From contig CACJNF010000007.1 of NCBI GenBank assembly GCA_902594745.1, positions 1 through 53,071 of the forward strand: a DNA stretch of 53,071 nt, in the 5' to 3' direction. A program made the translations under genes and the position numbers. This document shows, one piece after another, positions 1 through 9,909 of the stretch; positions within the stretch are counted from its first letter, which is position 1; every line of letters begins with the position of its first letter. Under the pieces are notes generated by a model. It ran no database searches and had not been told where the DNA came from. It saw only the letters and a program-made list of their open reading frames with translations. This DNA is from an uncultured Bacteroidota bacterium (GTDB lineage: Bacteria > Bacteroidota > Bacteroidia > Flavobacteriales > Flavobacteriaceae).

Positions 1-3000
1 TTCCAAAGTTCCTTATTATAATCAGGAATATTGACTTGATTTATTTGATCTATTTCTTTCTTTAGTTCAATCCATTTTTCATCATGAGACTTAAGTGACT
101 TGAGGATTCCTTCACTTACATTTGGTATATCTCCTTTGATTTCATCAAGAATAAAAAGATAATCTGCTAAAAATTTGTTAGGAAAATTCTCAACATCATC
201 ATATGCTTTAGACATTCTCTGCATCATTTTTTTATCCCAGTTATCCATCAATTCAAGTAATTTTTTACCATTTTCTTTAACTTCTGGATTTTCATCTAAT
301 TCTTTCACTAGAACATCTAATTTATCCATAAGTTTTTTATTGCTATTTATATATTTAGCCATCTCGTTAAAATTACTCTCCATATGAGTAGCATATTTAT
401 CAAGATCTAAATAGTCCTCATCAGAAACACTAAAATTGGGATTCTTTAAAATTTCAAACTCAGAATTATATGATGTTTCCCCAACTTCTAATGTTAACGT
501 ATATTTTCCTGGAATAGCCTTATGTCCTCTAAAGCTACCTTCAATATATGCATAAGGGACTCCACTTAAAGAAGAATGTCTAGAATCCCAGACAATTCTA
601 TTTAACCCAGATTTATTTGATAATACAGGTTCACTTGAAGGTCCTCCGTTATATGAAATAAAACTATTATCAGGTTCACTAGTAATTTCCCTTACAAGTT
701 TATTATTCTGATCATAAATTTTCATTGAAACTTTTTTGCCACTATCTTCTTTTCCAATGTTATAATATATAACAACACCGTTAGCTGGATTAACTCCAGT
801 AAATGACGAAGTGCCATCTGAATAATTTGAATTTAGTTGGCTATACCAGTTTCCGATTGTTGAATTCTCAGGATCATATAATTTTGTATTATTATCACCA
901 TCCAGCTGCCTTATAAGTCCCATATCATCAAGTATCCAAAAAGACCTTCCATGTGTTGCTATGATTAAATCATCATGCTTAATCATTAGATCAGTAACTG
1001 CAAGTACTGGCATGTTAAGATTAAATAATTCCCATTTTTTACCATCATTAAATGATATATAAACCCCTAACTCAGTTCCTGCAACAAGAAGTCCCTTTCT
1101 TTTATCATCCTCTCTAACAACTCTAGTATAGGCACCATAAGGAATATCACCTGTAATATCCTTCCAAGATTTACCATAGTTTGTAGACTTATAAAGTCCA
1201 GGTGTCTTATCATTAAACTTATACCTTGTCGTTGCAATATATACCGTTGCTTTGTCATGAGGTGAAACATCAATAGCATTAATTATTGTTTCAGGAAGAC
1301 CTTTAGGTGTAATATCAATCCATGATTCACCACCATCTTGAGTAATATGAACTAATCCATCATCAGATCCAACATAAATTGTGTTTGGTTCATGAGGAGA
1401 TTCAACTACATAACTAATGGTTCCATAATTCTCAGCACCAACAGCTTCGTTTGTATATGGACCACCACCATTTCCTTGTTTTTCATCTTCATCTCTTGTC
1501 AAATCTGGAGAAACTACTTTCCAAGATTTACCTTGATCATTTGTCTTAAATAGATGTTGAGCTGCATGATAAAAAGTATTTGGTTCATGTTGAGACCAAA
1601 TAATAGGTGCATTCCAATTGAACCTATATTTCATGTCTCTTGAAGCTCTTCCAATATAATTTATTGGTTCAATCATAACTTTTTTTCTAGCATTAGCTTT
1701 TGTATCATATATGTTAACACTCCCAAGATAACTACCACCCATTACAATAGTTGGATTATCCGGGTCGAAAGCAAGAAATGCACTTTCTCCTCCAGCAGAT
1801 GCTGACCAATCTCTTTCAGAAATACCTCCTCTAGATCCTATGCTTGAAATTTTAACAGTGGAATTATCTTGTTGACCACCATAAAGGTTATATGGAAATA
1901 AATTATCAACATTGACTCTATAAAATTGAGCAGTCGGCATATTGTAGATACTAGACCAAGTACTTCCACTATCAAATGTTATTTCACCACCTCCATCATC
2001 AGAAATTATCATATTTTTAGAATTATCCGGATTTATCCAAAGGTCATGATAATCCCCATGACCGCTATATATTCTTTTCCATGTTTTACCTCCATCTATT
2101 GATCTAAAAGCTCTAGCACTTAACACATAAACTGTATCCTCATCATTAGGATCGGCAAAAACTTCAATATAGTACCATGCCCTTGAAGTTAGTTCTGCAT
2201 AAGAGCTAACTTTAACCCAGCTTTCACCAGCATTATTTGACACAAATAAACCTCCAGACCTTTTGTTTGAATTACCTTCAGCTAGAAGAAATACCTTATC
2301 AGAGTTAGCTCTAGATACTGATATAGCCATTTTACCTAACTCAGATGGTAAACCATTTTCAATTTTAAACCAGCTATCTCCTCCATCAACAGATTTATAT
2401 ACCCCGTCACCTTTTCCTCCACTAATAACCTTCCAAGGAAGCCTTTGATGCTTCCACATAGTAGCGTATAATACTTTAGGATTGTTATAATCTATTGAAA
2501 GTTCAGAGGCACCTGTTAATTCATTTATAAAAAGAACATTACTCCAAGTTTTACCACCATCAATTGATTTATATATACCTCTATCTTTTGTTGGCCCATT
2601 AACGGCTCCTTGAGCAGCAACAAAAACTATGTTTGGATTATCTGGGTGAATTATAATTCTTGAAATTTGTTGAGTATTTTTCAAACCCATATGCTCCCAT
2701 GTTTTTCCTGCATCAGTTGACTTATATACCCCATCACCATAGGAAGTCATTACTCCTCTTGGAGCATGCTCTCCCATACCAACGTAAATTATTCTACTAT
2801 CACTATCAGCAACTGCAATTGCTCCAACTGAAGACGTTTTGAAGTAATCGTCTGAAATGTTAAACCAATTAACACCAGCATTAGTTGTTTTCCATAAACC
2901 TCCTCCTACAGTACCCATATAGTATGTAAGTGGATCCCCAATAACCCCAACTGATGATACTGATCTACCACCACGAAAAGGTCCTATATTTCTATATTTT

Positions 3001-3086
3001 ACCTCATCAAGTTTTTCCTCTAAGTTTTGAGAGTAGGAAAGGGGTGAAATTATTATTAAAGCAAAAAGTAATCTTAAATTCTTCAT
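1..3086 (-). CDS. Secreted BNR/VPS10-like beta-propeller protein, C-terminus cut by window edge
   Basis: The frame runs open from an ATG at 3086 to the window edge, about 1028 codons. It starts with a signal peptide ([20 protein letters not shown]), then a long propeller region with many Asp-box repeats such as [16 protein letters not shown] and SVDGGDSW over roughly residues 90-650. A C-terminal part follows with [14 protein letters not shown] near residue 860 and a helical tail. This matches the large VPS10/sortilin-like 'glycosyl hydrolase' proteins common in Bacteroidota, usually a little over 1000 residues, so only a short end is probably missing. It should be exported to the periplasm or outer surface. 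I see no recognisable glycosidase catalytic motif, so the substrate is unknown; the family label is inherited from the Asp boxes. It is divergent from bshC. Confidence 0.85.
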   Translation of the reverse strand, partial: MKNLRLLFALIIISPLSYSQNLEEKLDEVKYRNIGPFRGGRSVSSVGVIGDPLTYYMGTVGGGLWKTTNAGVNWFNISDDYFKTSSVGAIAVADSDSRIIYVGMGEHAPRGVMTSYGDGVYKSTDAGKTWEHMGLKNTQQISRIIIHPDNPNIVFVAAQGAVNGPTKDRGIYKSIDGGKTWSNVLFINELTGASELSIDYNNPKVLYATMWKHQRLPWKVISGGKGDGVYKSVDGGDSWFKIENGLPSELGKMAISVSRANSDKVFLLAEGNSNKRSGGLFVSNNAGESWVKVSSYAELTSRAWYYIEVFADPNDEDTVYVLSARAFRSIDGGKTWKRIYSGHGDYHDLWINPDNSKNMIISDDGGGEITFDSGSTWSSIYNMPTAQFYRVNVDNLFPYNLYGGQQDNSTVKISSIGSRGGISERDWSASAGGESAFLAFDPDNPTIVMGGSYLGSVNIYDTKANARKKVMIEPINYIGRASRDMKYRFNWNAPIIWSQHEPNTFYHAAQHLFKTNDQGKSWKVVSPDLTRDEDEKQGNGGGPYTNEAVGAENYGTISYVVESPHEPNTIYVGSDDGLVHITQDGGESWIDITPKGLPETIINAIDVSPHDKATVYIATTRYKFNDKTPGLYKSTNYGKSWKDITGDIPYGAYTRVVREDDKRKGLLVAGTELGVYISFNDGKKWELFNLNMPVLAVTDLMIKHDDLIIATHGRSFWILDDMGLIRQLDGDNNTKLYDPENSTIGNWYSQLNSNYSDGTSSFTGVNPANGVVIYYNIGKEDSGKKVSMKIYDQNNKLVREITSEPDNSFISYNGGPSSEPVLSNKSGLNRIVWDSRHSSLSGVPYAYIEGSFRGHKAIPGKYTLTLEVGETSYNSEFEILKNPNFSVSDEDYLDLDKYATHMESNFNEMAKYINSNKKLMDKLDVLVKELDENPEVKENGKKLLELMDNWDKKMMQRMSKAYDDVENFPNKFLADYLFILDEIKGDIPNVSEGILKSLKSHDEKWIELKKEIDQINQVNIPDYNKELW

Positions 3087-3165
3087 CAATTTGATAGTTT
3101 ATAGTTAGATCTACTAAGTTACATCCAATTTTGAAAAATTCAGATATATTTACAAAAATTAAGTG

Positions 3166-4773
3166 ATGAGAAGTCAAATAATCCAAAGAGATTCTAAACT
3201 CATTGGAGATGAGCTTATTGAAAAATTTATTTCACAAGATAAAAAGGTGTTGAAATATATCGATTCCTTTTACAGTAATGAGAGCGTAAAAAAACACTCA
3301 GAAAATAAAAGTAAAAACTTCACTAAAGAACAAAGACAAATTTTGGTCAAATCACTAAAAAGTCAATATTCTAATATTGATATTTCAAAAAAAACTTCTG
3401 AAAACATAAGCTCCCTTTTAGAATCTAACACTTTTTGTATTACCACTGGTCACCAGCTTAATTTATTTACCGGTCCTTTAATGGTGATCTTTAAAATTGC
3501 TCAAGTAATTAGTATCAGCAATCAGTTAAACTTAGATTCTAAAAACTTTAAATATGTTCCAGTTCTTTGGATAGCTTCTGAAGATCATGATTTTGAAGAA
3601 ATTTCAGAGGTTAACCTAAATCAAAAAAATATTAAATGGGAAATCAATTCAAATAATTTGCCTGTTGGTGAAATTGAGATTAATAACTTCAAGAATGTGT
3701 TGAAAGATTATAAGGACTCAATAATTGATTATGATTTTAAAGAAAAAATTGAAGAAATTATTGATTTTTCTTATAAAGAAGGAGATACCCTATCTATCTC
3801 AACTATAAAATTTATAAATTCTTTATTCTCAGAACATGGATTAATAATAATTGATGCTAATAAAAAGGATTTAAAGTCATTATTTACAGATCAATTAAAA
3901 AATGAAATAGATAATTTTTCATGTAAAGAGAATACAACTTCTCAAATATCTGAACTTAAAAAAGACTTTGAATCATATAAGATCCAGGTTAACCCATCTG
4001 ATATTAATTTTTTTAAACTTACTGATAAAGGAAGAAAAAGGATTAGATATGATAAAAAGTTATTCAATGTAGATGATGAGAATTCTTACAATAAAGATGA
4101 GATATTGAATTTAATTGATAGTAGTCCAGAGTTATTCTCTCCAAATGCAATTATGAGGCCTTTATATCAGGAAACTGTATTGCCTAATGTCTGTTATGTT
4201 GGAGGTCCAAATGAATTGAGATATTGGATGCAGTTAAAAACTTATTTTGATGACAACAAAGTTCAATTTCCAATTCTTAAATTAAGGAATAGTGCATATA
4301 TAATTGATTCTAAGACTTCAAAAAAAATTAAAAACTCTGGAATTGAAATCAAGTATTTTATAGGAGAACTAAATGAGCTAGTAAATTACAAAATAGAGAA
4401 TACCACTAGTTTGAAGCTTAACTTTGATTCTTTAAGATCAAATTTATCATCACAATTTGATGAGTTAAGAAAGGTTTCACTTGAAACAGACAAGTCATTT
4501 ATTGGTGCCCTTAATGCTCAAGAAAAAAAACAAAAAAAGGGAATTGATGATCTTGAAAAAAAACTTAATAAAGCTGAAAAGAAAAATCATGAAGCTGAAA
4601 TCGAATCAATAAGGTCTATTTACAATTACCTTCACCCTTTTAATATTAATCAAGAGAGATACTTAAATTTTGGAAATTTCTACTCTTGTAAGGGATCTTC
4701 ATTCATAAATTACATAGTTGAGAAAATCTCAATAATGGATGATAAAATATTAATAATAGATCTTGAAGATTAA
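3166..4773 (+). CDS. bshC: Bacillithiol biosynthesis cysteine-adding enzyme BshC
   Basis: This 535-residue protein has the BshC hallmarks TGHQLNLFTGP (94-104) and PVLWIASEDHDFEEI (132-146), a mixed core, and a lysine/glutamate-rich coiled coil at about 430-480 followed by LHPFNINQER. BshC is thought to add cysteine to glucosaminyl-malate in the last step of bacillithiol synthesis, the low-molecular-weight thiol of Firmicutes and many Bacteroidota; bshA and bshB are not in this window. A GTG sits directly before the chosen ATG, so the start could be one codon earlier. Upstream, TATATTTA at 3145-3152 is one base off the Bacteroidota -7 motif. guaA follows after 21 bases. Confidence 0.93.
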   Translation: MRSQIIQRDSKLIGDELIEKFISQDKKVLKYIDSFYSNESVKKHSENKSKNFTKEQRQILVKSLKSQYSNIDISKKTSENISSLLESNTFCITTGHQLNLFTGPLMVIFKIAQVISISNQLNLDSKNFKYVPVLWIASEDHDFEEISEVNLNQKNIKWEINSNNLPVGEIEINNFKNVLKDYKDSIIDYDFKEKIEEIIDFSYKEGDTLSISTIKFINSLFSEHGLIIIDANKKDLKSLFTDQLKNEIDNFSCKENTTSQISELKKDFESYKIQVNPSDINFFKLTDKGRKRIRYDKKLFNVDDENSYNKDEILNLIDSSPELFSPNAIMRPLYQETVLPNVCYVGGPNELRYWMQLKTYFDDNKVQFPILKLRNSAYIIDSKTSKKIKNSGIEIKYFIGELNELVNYKIENTTSLKLNFDSLRSNLSSQFDELRKVSLETDKSFIGALNAQEKKQKKGIDDLEKKLNKAEKKNHEAEIESIRSIYNYLHPFNINQERYLNFGNFYSCKGSSFINYIVEKISIMDDKILIIDLED

Positions 4774-4783
4774 TTTATAGTTG

Positions 4784-4791
4784 TATTTTTG
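4784..4791 (+). promoter_or_regulatory. Putative Bacteroidota -7 promoter motif for guaA
   Basis: TATTTTTG matches TAnnTTTG exactly and ends only three bases before the guaA ATG. A start site 4-7 bases after the motif would fall on or next to the A of the ATG. No clear -33 TTG is present at the usual spacing. Confidence 0.5.
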
Positions 4792-4794
4792 TCC

Positions 4795-6324
4795 ATGCAA
4801 AATAAAGTCTTAATTGTTGATTTTGGCTCTCAGTATACTCAATTAATTGCAAGAAGAATTAGAGAGCTTTTTATTTACTGTGAGATTTCACCATTTAACA
4901 ACCTCCCTGAAGATCTAAACCAATATAAGGCTATTGTGCTTTCGGGTTCTCCTTTTTCAGTTAATCAAGAAAATGCTCCTGAAATTAATCTTAAAAGTAT
5001 TCTAGGTAATAAACCTGTAATCGCAATTTGTTACGGAGCTCAACTAATTGCAAAATCCCTTAATGGAAAAGTTGAGAACTCAAACTCAAGAGAATATGGA
5101 AGAGCTAATCTGTCATTCATTGAAAAAGATTGTAAGCTTTTCAATAACATAAAAATAAATAATCAAGTATGGATGAGTCATGGAGATACAATTACAGCTT
5201 TACCCGATGGTGCAACAGTTATTGCTAGCACAGACTCTGTAAAAAATGCTGCTTACTCAATCGACTCTCTTAATTTATATGCTCTACAATTTCACCCTGA
5301 GGTTTTTCATACAGATAATGGTCTAAAAATTTTTGAAAACTTTTTCATAGAGGAATTAAAATTTATTAAAGAGTGGAATCCTGAATCTTTTATTGACAGG
5401 ACAGTTGAAGAGTTGAAATCTGAAGTATTAGATGAAAAAGTAATTTTAGGACTCTCAGGAGGAGTAGACTCTAGTGTAGCTGCTGTTCTACTTGATAGAG
5501 CAATAGGTAAGAATTTACATTGCATTTTTGTAAATAATGGTCTTTTAAGAAAAAATGAATATGATGAAGTATTAGATCAATATATTGGAATGGGCCTAAA
5601 TGTCAAAGGTGTTGACGCATCAGATCAATTTATTAATGGTCTTAAAGGTGTGACTGATCCTGAGAGGAAAAGAAAGATAATTGGTAATACATTTATTGAT
5701 GTTTTTGATGAAGAATCAAAAAAAATATCCAATGCAAAATGGCTTGCACAAGGAACTATCTATCCAGATGTAATTGAATCAATATCAGTAAAGGGGCCCT
5801 CTGCAACTATTAAATCTCATCACAACGTTGGAGGACTTCCTGAAAAAATGAATCTTAAAGTTATTGAGCCTCTTAAGATGTTATTTAAAGACGAAGTAAG
5901 AAAAATTGGTACCTCTCTAAAAATGCCTCAAGAGATACTATCTAGACATCCTTTTCCAGGTCCAGGTCTAGGAATAAGAATTCTTGGCGAAGTTGACTAT
6001 GAAAGTATAGAGCTTATTCAGGAAGCTGATAAAATATATACTGATGCTTTAAAAAAATGGAATCTTTACAATAAAATTTGGCAAGCTGGATCTATACTCT
6101 TGCCAGTTAAAAGTGTTGGTGTAATGGGAGACGAAAGAACTTATGAAAGATGTGTCGCATTAAGAGCCGTAGTTTCAACTGATGGAATGACAGCGGATTG
6201 GTATGAATTTCCAAATGATTTCTTGAAAGAGGTTTCCAATAATATTATTAATAAAGTTAAAGGAATAAATAGAGTCGTTTATGACATAAGTTCTAAACCT
6301 CCTGCCACAATTGAGTGGGAATAA
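4795..6324 (+). CDS. guaA: GMP synthase (glutamine-hydrolysing)
   Basis: The 509-residue enzyme makes GMP from XMP, glutamine and ATP. The N-terminal class I glutamine amidotransferase domain shows [16 protein letters not shown], nucleophile Cys79 in [10 protein letters not shown], and His167/Glu169 in LQFHPEV. The ATP pyrophosphatase domain begins with the P-loop GLSGGVDSS (about 219-227), and the C-terminal dimerisation domain ends with KPPATIEWE. Length is normal. I prefer the ATG at 4795 to an in-frame TTG two codons earlier, because the TTG lies inside the -7 promoter motif and the family begins just before the (K)[11 protein letters not shown] strand. Cotranscription with bshC is possible as well. 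Confidence 0.97.
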   Translation: MQNKVLIVDFGSQYTQLIARRIRELFIYCEISPFNNLPEDLNQYKAIVLSGSPFSVNQENAPEINLKSILGNKPVIAICYGAQLIAKSLNGKVENSNSREYGRANLSFIEKDCKLFNNIKINNQVWMSHGDTITALPDGATVIASTDSVKNAAYSIDSLNLYALQFHPEVFHTDNGLKIFENFFIEELKFIKEWNPESFIDRTVEELKSEVLDEKVILGLSGGVDSSVAAVLLDRAIGKNLHCIFVNNGLLRKNEYDEVLDQYIGMGLNVKGVDASDQFINGLKGVTDPERKRKIIGNTFIDVFDEESKKISNAKWLAQGTIYPDVIESISVKGPSATIKSHHNVGGLPEKMNLKVIEPLKMLFKDEVRKIGTSLKMPQEILSRHPFPGPGLGIRILGEVDYESIELIQEADKIYTDALKKWNLYNKIWQAGSILLPVKSVGVMGDERTYERCVALRAVVSTDGMTADWYEFPNDFLKEVSNNIINKVKGINRVVYDISSKPPATIEWE

Positions 6325-6331
6325 AATAAAA

Positions 6332-6844
6332 ATGAAAGAACTTCATAATTCATTTAAACCGATGTTAACTCCAAAACAAATGCTACACAAGGGTATATTT
6401 GGAGGTACATATTTTAATCAACTTGTCGATTATAGAATTTTTCCAACAGATTGGTTCAAGGATCTTGATGAATCCTATTACCTATCAAAAAAATATTTAG
6501 TAAAAATTAATTTATTTAAAATTAAATCAGGACAAACTCAAGAAGAGTGGGAGGGAAAAGGATGGATTCATCAAGATGATCCAAGAGGCTGGTTTGAATG
6601 GTATTGTAAGTACTACATCGGAAGACGTCACGAAGATGACATTAGACAGATAAAAAGATGGCTAGCTTTTTGTGGTCCTAAAGGTAGATTTAGAAATGCT
6701 ATTTATAATAAAATTTTCAAATCAGGTTTAAAAATTGAAAATTCAAAAGATATTTCACCTAGAATTCAACAGTCTTTATTACATTGGTCATATATAGTTA
6801 ATAATCAGGACTATGAAAGCTGGAAACTTGAAAAGCAAAAATAA
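6332..6844 (+). CDS. Conserved protein of unknown function
   Basis: The 170-residue product has no signal peptide or membrane segment. It is rich in Trp, Tyr, Arg and Lys and has a dense aromatic/charged core: GIFGGTYF, then WEGKGWIHQDDPRGWFEWYC (about 77-97), YYIGRRHEDDIRQIKRW and CGPKGRFRNAIYNKIF. The block of invariant-looking Trp, Asp and Arg residues suggests a binding or catalytic site rather than a structural protein. I recall similar sequences in other bacteria and some eukaryotes, always uncharacterised, but could not search. The ATG at 6332 is chosen over a TTG at 6311 that overlaps guaA. It lies 7 bases after guaA and abuts the LysM gene directly, so all three are probably cotranscribed. 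Confidence 0.8.
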   Translation: MKELHNSFKPMLTPKQMLHKGIFGGTYFNQLVDYRIFPTDWFKDLDESYYLSKKYLVKINLFKIKSGQTQEEWEGKGWIHQDDPRGWFEWYCKYYIGRRHEDDIRQIKRWLAFCGPKGRFRNAIYNKIFKSGLKIENSKDISPRIQQSLLHWSYIVNNQDYESWKLEKQK

Positions 6845-8233
6845 ATGAGAAGATATATACTAATAATATTCCTTTTATCAAGTACTTCAATATTTTCTCA
6901 AAATATTGTTACAGATACAATTTTTCATAAGGTTGAAAGAAAAGAAACTCTTTTTTCAATTTCTCAGAAATATAAAATAACTATCAATGATTTATTAAGC
7001 TTAAATCCAGAGCTTAGAGATTCAAGACTTAGAAGAAGATCAACTATACTTGTCCCTGTATTTAAATCTCCAGAGGATTTAAATTTAAAAGTTGTGGAAA
7101 ACGAATTGATCGAAACAGAATTAACCTCTCTAGACTCTATTTACATTCAAAAGAAAAGAAAAAATGATGAATTGAATGTATCTGTACTTTTACCATTTAG
7201 ATCATCTGAAGTTAATTTTGACTCAATTCAAGAGGTCGAATCACTTTTTGAAGATAGAAATCTTTATACCATTGCTTTAGATTTTTACTCCGGAACTCTT
7301 TATGCAATTAGTGATATAAGGAAAATGGGTGTCTCAATTAATTTGAATGTTTTTGATACGGAGAACTCATTAAATAAAATTTTTGAGATATCTAATAACG
7401 AAAAAATTATTAACTCTGATATAATAATTGGACCTCTTATTCCAAGGAATTTTGAGACTTTTTCTAGTCTTGATTTCTTGGAAGCAATACCAAAAGTTTT
7501 CCCCCTTTCTACCATCCCAATAAAAATATTAAAAGGAGTCGTTCAGACTGTTACTCCTAGAAATCTTTTGAGGGAAAAAATGCTAGATTACTTGGATACT
7601 AATTTAAATAGAGATGAAAATATTGTCATAATAGCAGATTCACTTAATGTAGATATTGAAAATAGGCTTACAAATATTTTTCCTAATGCAACCAAAATTA
7701 AACCTGAGTTTGAAGGATACATTTTACCAGAGCTACTCGATTCTCTGTTAGTTGATACACTTCCTAATAAAGTAATTGTAGAATCTGAAATATTTACTCT
7801 TATCTCCAGTGTCATATCTCAATTAAACTCTCAAATTACATCCGAGAGAGATGTTAGACTATACACAACCTACAGGGGAAATCAATATGACGACCCTAGT
7901 ATTAATGTCAAGGATCTTGGTAACTTAAGATTTACATATGCCTCTATTTCAAGAAAAATTAATCAGGATTCAATAACAGATTTTGAAAGTAATTTTATAA
8001 ACCTATTTGGCAGCTTCCCAAACAAAGATATTGCTAGAGGCTATGATGTTACTAGGGATATCCTTCTTAGAAAACTACTTGATAATAATTTAAATAGAAC
8101 TGTAAAATATGATGAACAGACTTACAATGAATCTAAATTTCTATATAAAAAAGATACATTAGGTGGTTTATTCAATTCATCTATTTTTCTTTTAAAGCAT
8201 GTTGACTATAGTATTGAGGAGATTAATGAATAA
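6845..8233 (+). CDS. Secreted LysM protein with a periplasmic-binding-protein-like domain
   Basis: A 462-residue protein with a signal peptide ending at about residue 19 (SSTSIFSQ). One LysM domain spans about 26-72 (FHKVERKETLFSISQKY, then INDLLSLNPEL and ILVPV). A linker leads to a region from about 108 onward (ELNVSVLLPFRSSE, ALDFYSGTLYAI, IIGPLIPRNFE) that reads like a type I periplasmic-binding fold as in amino-acid receptor proteins. LysM binds peptidoglycan, so the protein is probably held on the cell wall in the periplasm. Its ligand is unknown. It starts one base after the preceding stop (TAAATG) and belongs with guaA and the unknown gene. A LysM gene at this position beside guaA is common in Flavobacteriia as far as I recall. 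Confidence 0.85.
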   Translation: MRRYILIIFLLSSTSIFSQNIVTDTIFHKVERKETLFSISQKYKITINDLLSLNPELRDSRLRRRSTILVPVFKSPEDLNLKVVENELIETELTSLDSIYIQKKRKNDELNVSVLLPFRSSEVNFDSIQEVESLFEDRNLYTIALDFYSGTLYAISDIRKMGVSINLNVFDTENSLNKIFEISNNEKIINSDIIIGPLIPRNFETFSSLDFLEAIPKVFPLSTIPIKILKGVVQTVTPRNLLREKMLDYLDTNLNRDENIVIIADSLNVDIENRLTNIFPNATKIKPEFEGYILPELLDSLLVDTLPNKVIVESEIFTLISSVISQLNSQITSERDVRLYTTYRGNQYDDPSINVKDLGNLRFTYASISRKINQDSITDFESNFINLFGSFPNKDIARGYDVTRDILLRKLLDNNLNRTVKYDEQTYNESKFLYKKDTLGGLFNSSIFLLKHVDYSIEEINE

Positions 8234-8260
8234 TAAATTATATAATACCTTATTATTTTG

Positions 8261-8268
8261 TAAATTTG
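8261..8268 (+). promoter_or_regulatory. Putative -7 promoter motif for pyrG
   Basis: TAAATTTG is an exact TAnnTTTG match, 25 bases upstream of the pyrG ATG. It predicts a transcription start near 8272-8275, directly at the first TCCGGA repeat. Confidence 0.55.
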
Positions 8269-8270
8269 AG

Positions 8271-8294
8271 TCCGGAAATGTTATTCTATCCGGA
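8271..8294 (+). promoter_or_regulatory. TCCGGA inverted repeat covering the pyrG start
   Basis: TCCGGA at 8271-8276 and again at 8289-8294 can pair through all six bases around a 12-base loop. The second arm ends with the A of the pyrG start codon. Each arm is also a palindrome itself, with centres 18 bases apart. It may act as an RNA hairpin hiding the start or as a DNA operator. This is seen in the sequence; the function is inferred. Confidence 0.45.
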
Positions 8295-9907
8295 TGAATA
8301 AGCCTAAATATATTTTTGTTACTGGTGGTGTTACATCATCTTTAGGAAAGGGCATCGTGTCAGCTTCTTTAGCACGTCTTCTTCAAGCTCAGGGCTTAAA
8401 TGTCGCTATTCAAAAATTAGACCCCTACATAAATGTTGATCCAGGGACTCTTAATCCATATGAGCATGGAGAATGTTATGTAACAGATGATGGAGCTGAA
8501 ACCGATCTTGATTTAGGACATTATGAAAGATTTTTAAGCAGAAATACCTCACAGAGAAACAATATTACTACAGGAAAAATATATCAAAATGTAATTGAAA
8601 AGGAAAGGAAAGGAGAATTTTTGGGTAAAACAGTTCAGGTTATACCTCATATAACAAATGAAATTAAAGAAAATATAAGAAATCTTAACCATAAGAATAA
8701 TCTAGACATTATTATTACAGAAATAGGGGGTACTGTAGGGGATATTGAATCTTTGCCATTTATAGAAGCAGTTAGACAAGTTATTTATGAAGAAGGCCCT
8801 GAAAACTCTATGGTAATTCACTTAACTTTAATTCCATACTTATCCGCAACTGGTGAGCTTAAAACTAAGCCTACTCAACATTCAGTAAAAACCTTGATGG
8901 AGCTTGGTCTAAAAGCAGATGTTCTAGTTTGTAGATCTGAAAGAGATCTCTCAGATGAAGTCAAGAAGAAACTTGCACTTTTTTGTAATGTAAAATTAGA
9001 TTGTGTAATTCAGTCTATTGATGTCGAAACTATTTATGACGTTCCTATGAAGATGAGAGATGAAGGCCTTGATAAAGTAACTCTTCAAAAACTGAAAATT
9101 AAAGAATCTGAACCAAACCTAGATAAATGGAAAAACTTTTTACACAAACTAAAAAATCCTACTCATCAGATTAATATTGGTTTAGTTGGGAAATACGTTG
9201 AGTTAAATGATTCATATAAATCAATTCTTGAGTCATTAATTCATGCTGGAACTGAAAATGAAGTAAAAGTCAATGTTAAGTCTATTCACTCTGAATATCT
9301 TGATAAAGAAAATATTAATAAAGAGTTAATTGATCTAGATGGAATAATTGTTGCTCCAGGTTTTGGTCAAAGAGGGTTGGATGGTAAAATATTAGCTGTA
9401 GAATATGCTAGAGTAAATAAAATTCCCTTCCTAGGGATATGTCTTGGTATGCAAATGGCAGTAATTGAATATGCTAGAAATGTAAAAAAGATAAGGTACG
9501 CTAATTCAACAGAAATTTCAGAAAAATGTAAAGATCCAGTTATTGATTTAATGACATCTCAAAAAGAAATAATTAATAAGGGAGGTACAATGAGATTAGG
9601 GGCTTGGGATTGTGAAATTCTTAAGAATACAATTTCTAATAAAATTTATAGTAAAAAAGTTGTTTCCGAAAGACATAGACACAGATACGAGTTTAATGAT
9701 GAATATTCAAAAAAGATTTTTGATGAAAACTTTATTGTTGCTGGTAAAAATCCAGAGACTAATCTAGTTGAAATTGTTGAAAATAAAGACCATCCATGGT
9801 TTGTTGGTGTTCAATTTCATCCAGAATATAAAAGTAGTGTATATAATCCTCATCCAATTTTTGTAAACTTTGTAAAAGCTAGTTTGAAAAACTACCTAAA
9901 AAAATAA
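8294..9907 (+). CDS. pyrG: CTP synthase
   Basis: The 537-residue enzyme aminates UTP to CTP using glutamine and ATP. The N-terminal synthetase domain has the P-loop GGVTSSLGKGIVSASLARLL (11-30) and the motif EIGGTVGDIESLPF. The C-terminal class I amidotransferase domain has nucleophile Cys383 in GICLGMQMAV and His509/Glu511 in VQFHPEYKS. Length and order are those of the family. It has its own promoter-like motif and an unusual inverted repeat at the start. yidC follows after 2 bases and so is likely cotranscribed. Confidence 0.98.
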   Translation: MNKPKYIFVTGGVTSSLGKGIVSASLARLLQAQGLNVAIQKLDPYINVDPGTLNPYEHGECYVTDDGAETDLDLGHYERFLSRNTSQRNNITTGKIYQNVIEKERKGEFLGKTVQVIPHITNEIKENIRNLNHKNNLDIIITEIGGTVGDIESLPFIEAVRQVIYEEGPENSMVIHLTLIPYLSATGELKTKPTQHSVKTLMELGLKADVLVCRSERDLSDEVKKKLALFCNVKLDCVIQSIDVETIYDVPMKMRDEGLDKVTLQKLKIKESEPNLDKWKNFLHKLKNPTHQINIGLVGKYVELNDSYKSILESLIHAGTENEVKVNVKSIHSEYLDKENINKELIDLDGIIVAPGFGQRGLDGKILAVEYARVNKIPFLGICLGMQMAVIEYARNVKKIRYANSTEISEKCKDPVIDLMTSQKEIINKGGTMRLGAWDCEILKNTISNKIYSKKVVSERHRHRYEFNDEYSKKIFDENFIVAGKNPETNLVEIVENKDHPWFVGVQFHPEYKSSVYNPHPIFVNFVKASLKNYLKK

Positions 9908-9909
9908 TT

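Noticed and set aside
1-3086. CRISPR or tandem repeat in the first 3 kb because of recurrent similar motifs
   Set aside because: The recurring blocks are degenerate codons for Asp-box protein repeats, not DNA repeats with spacers.
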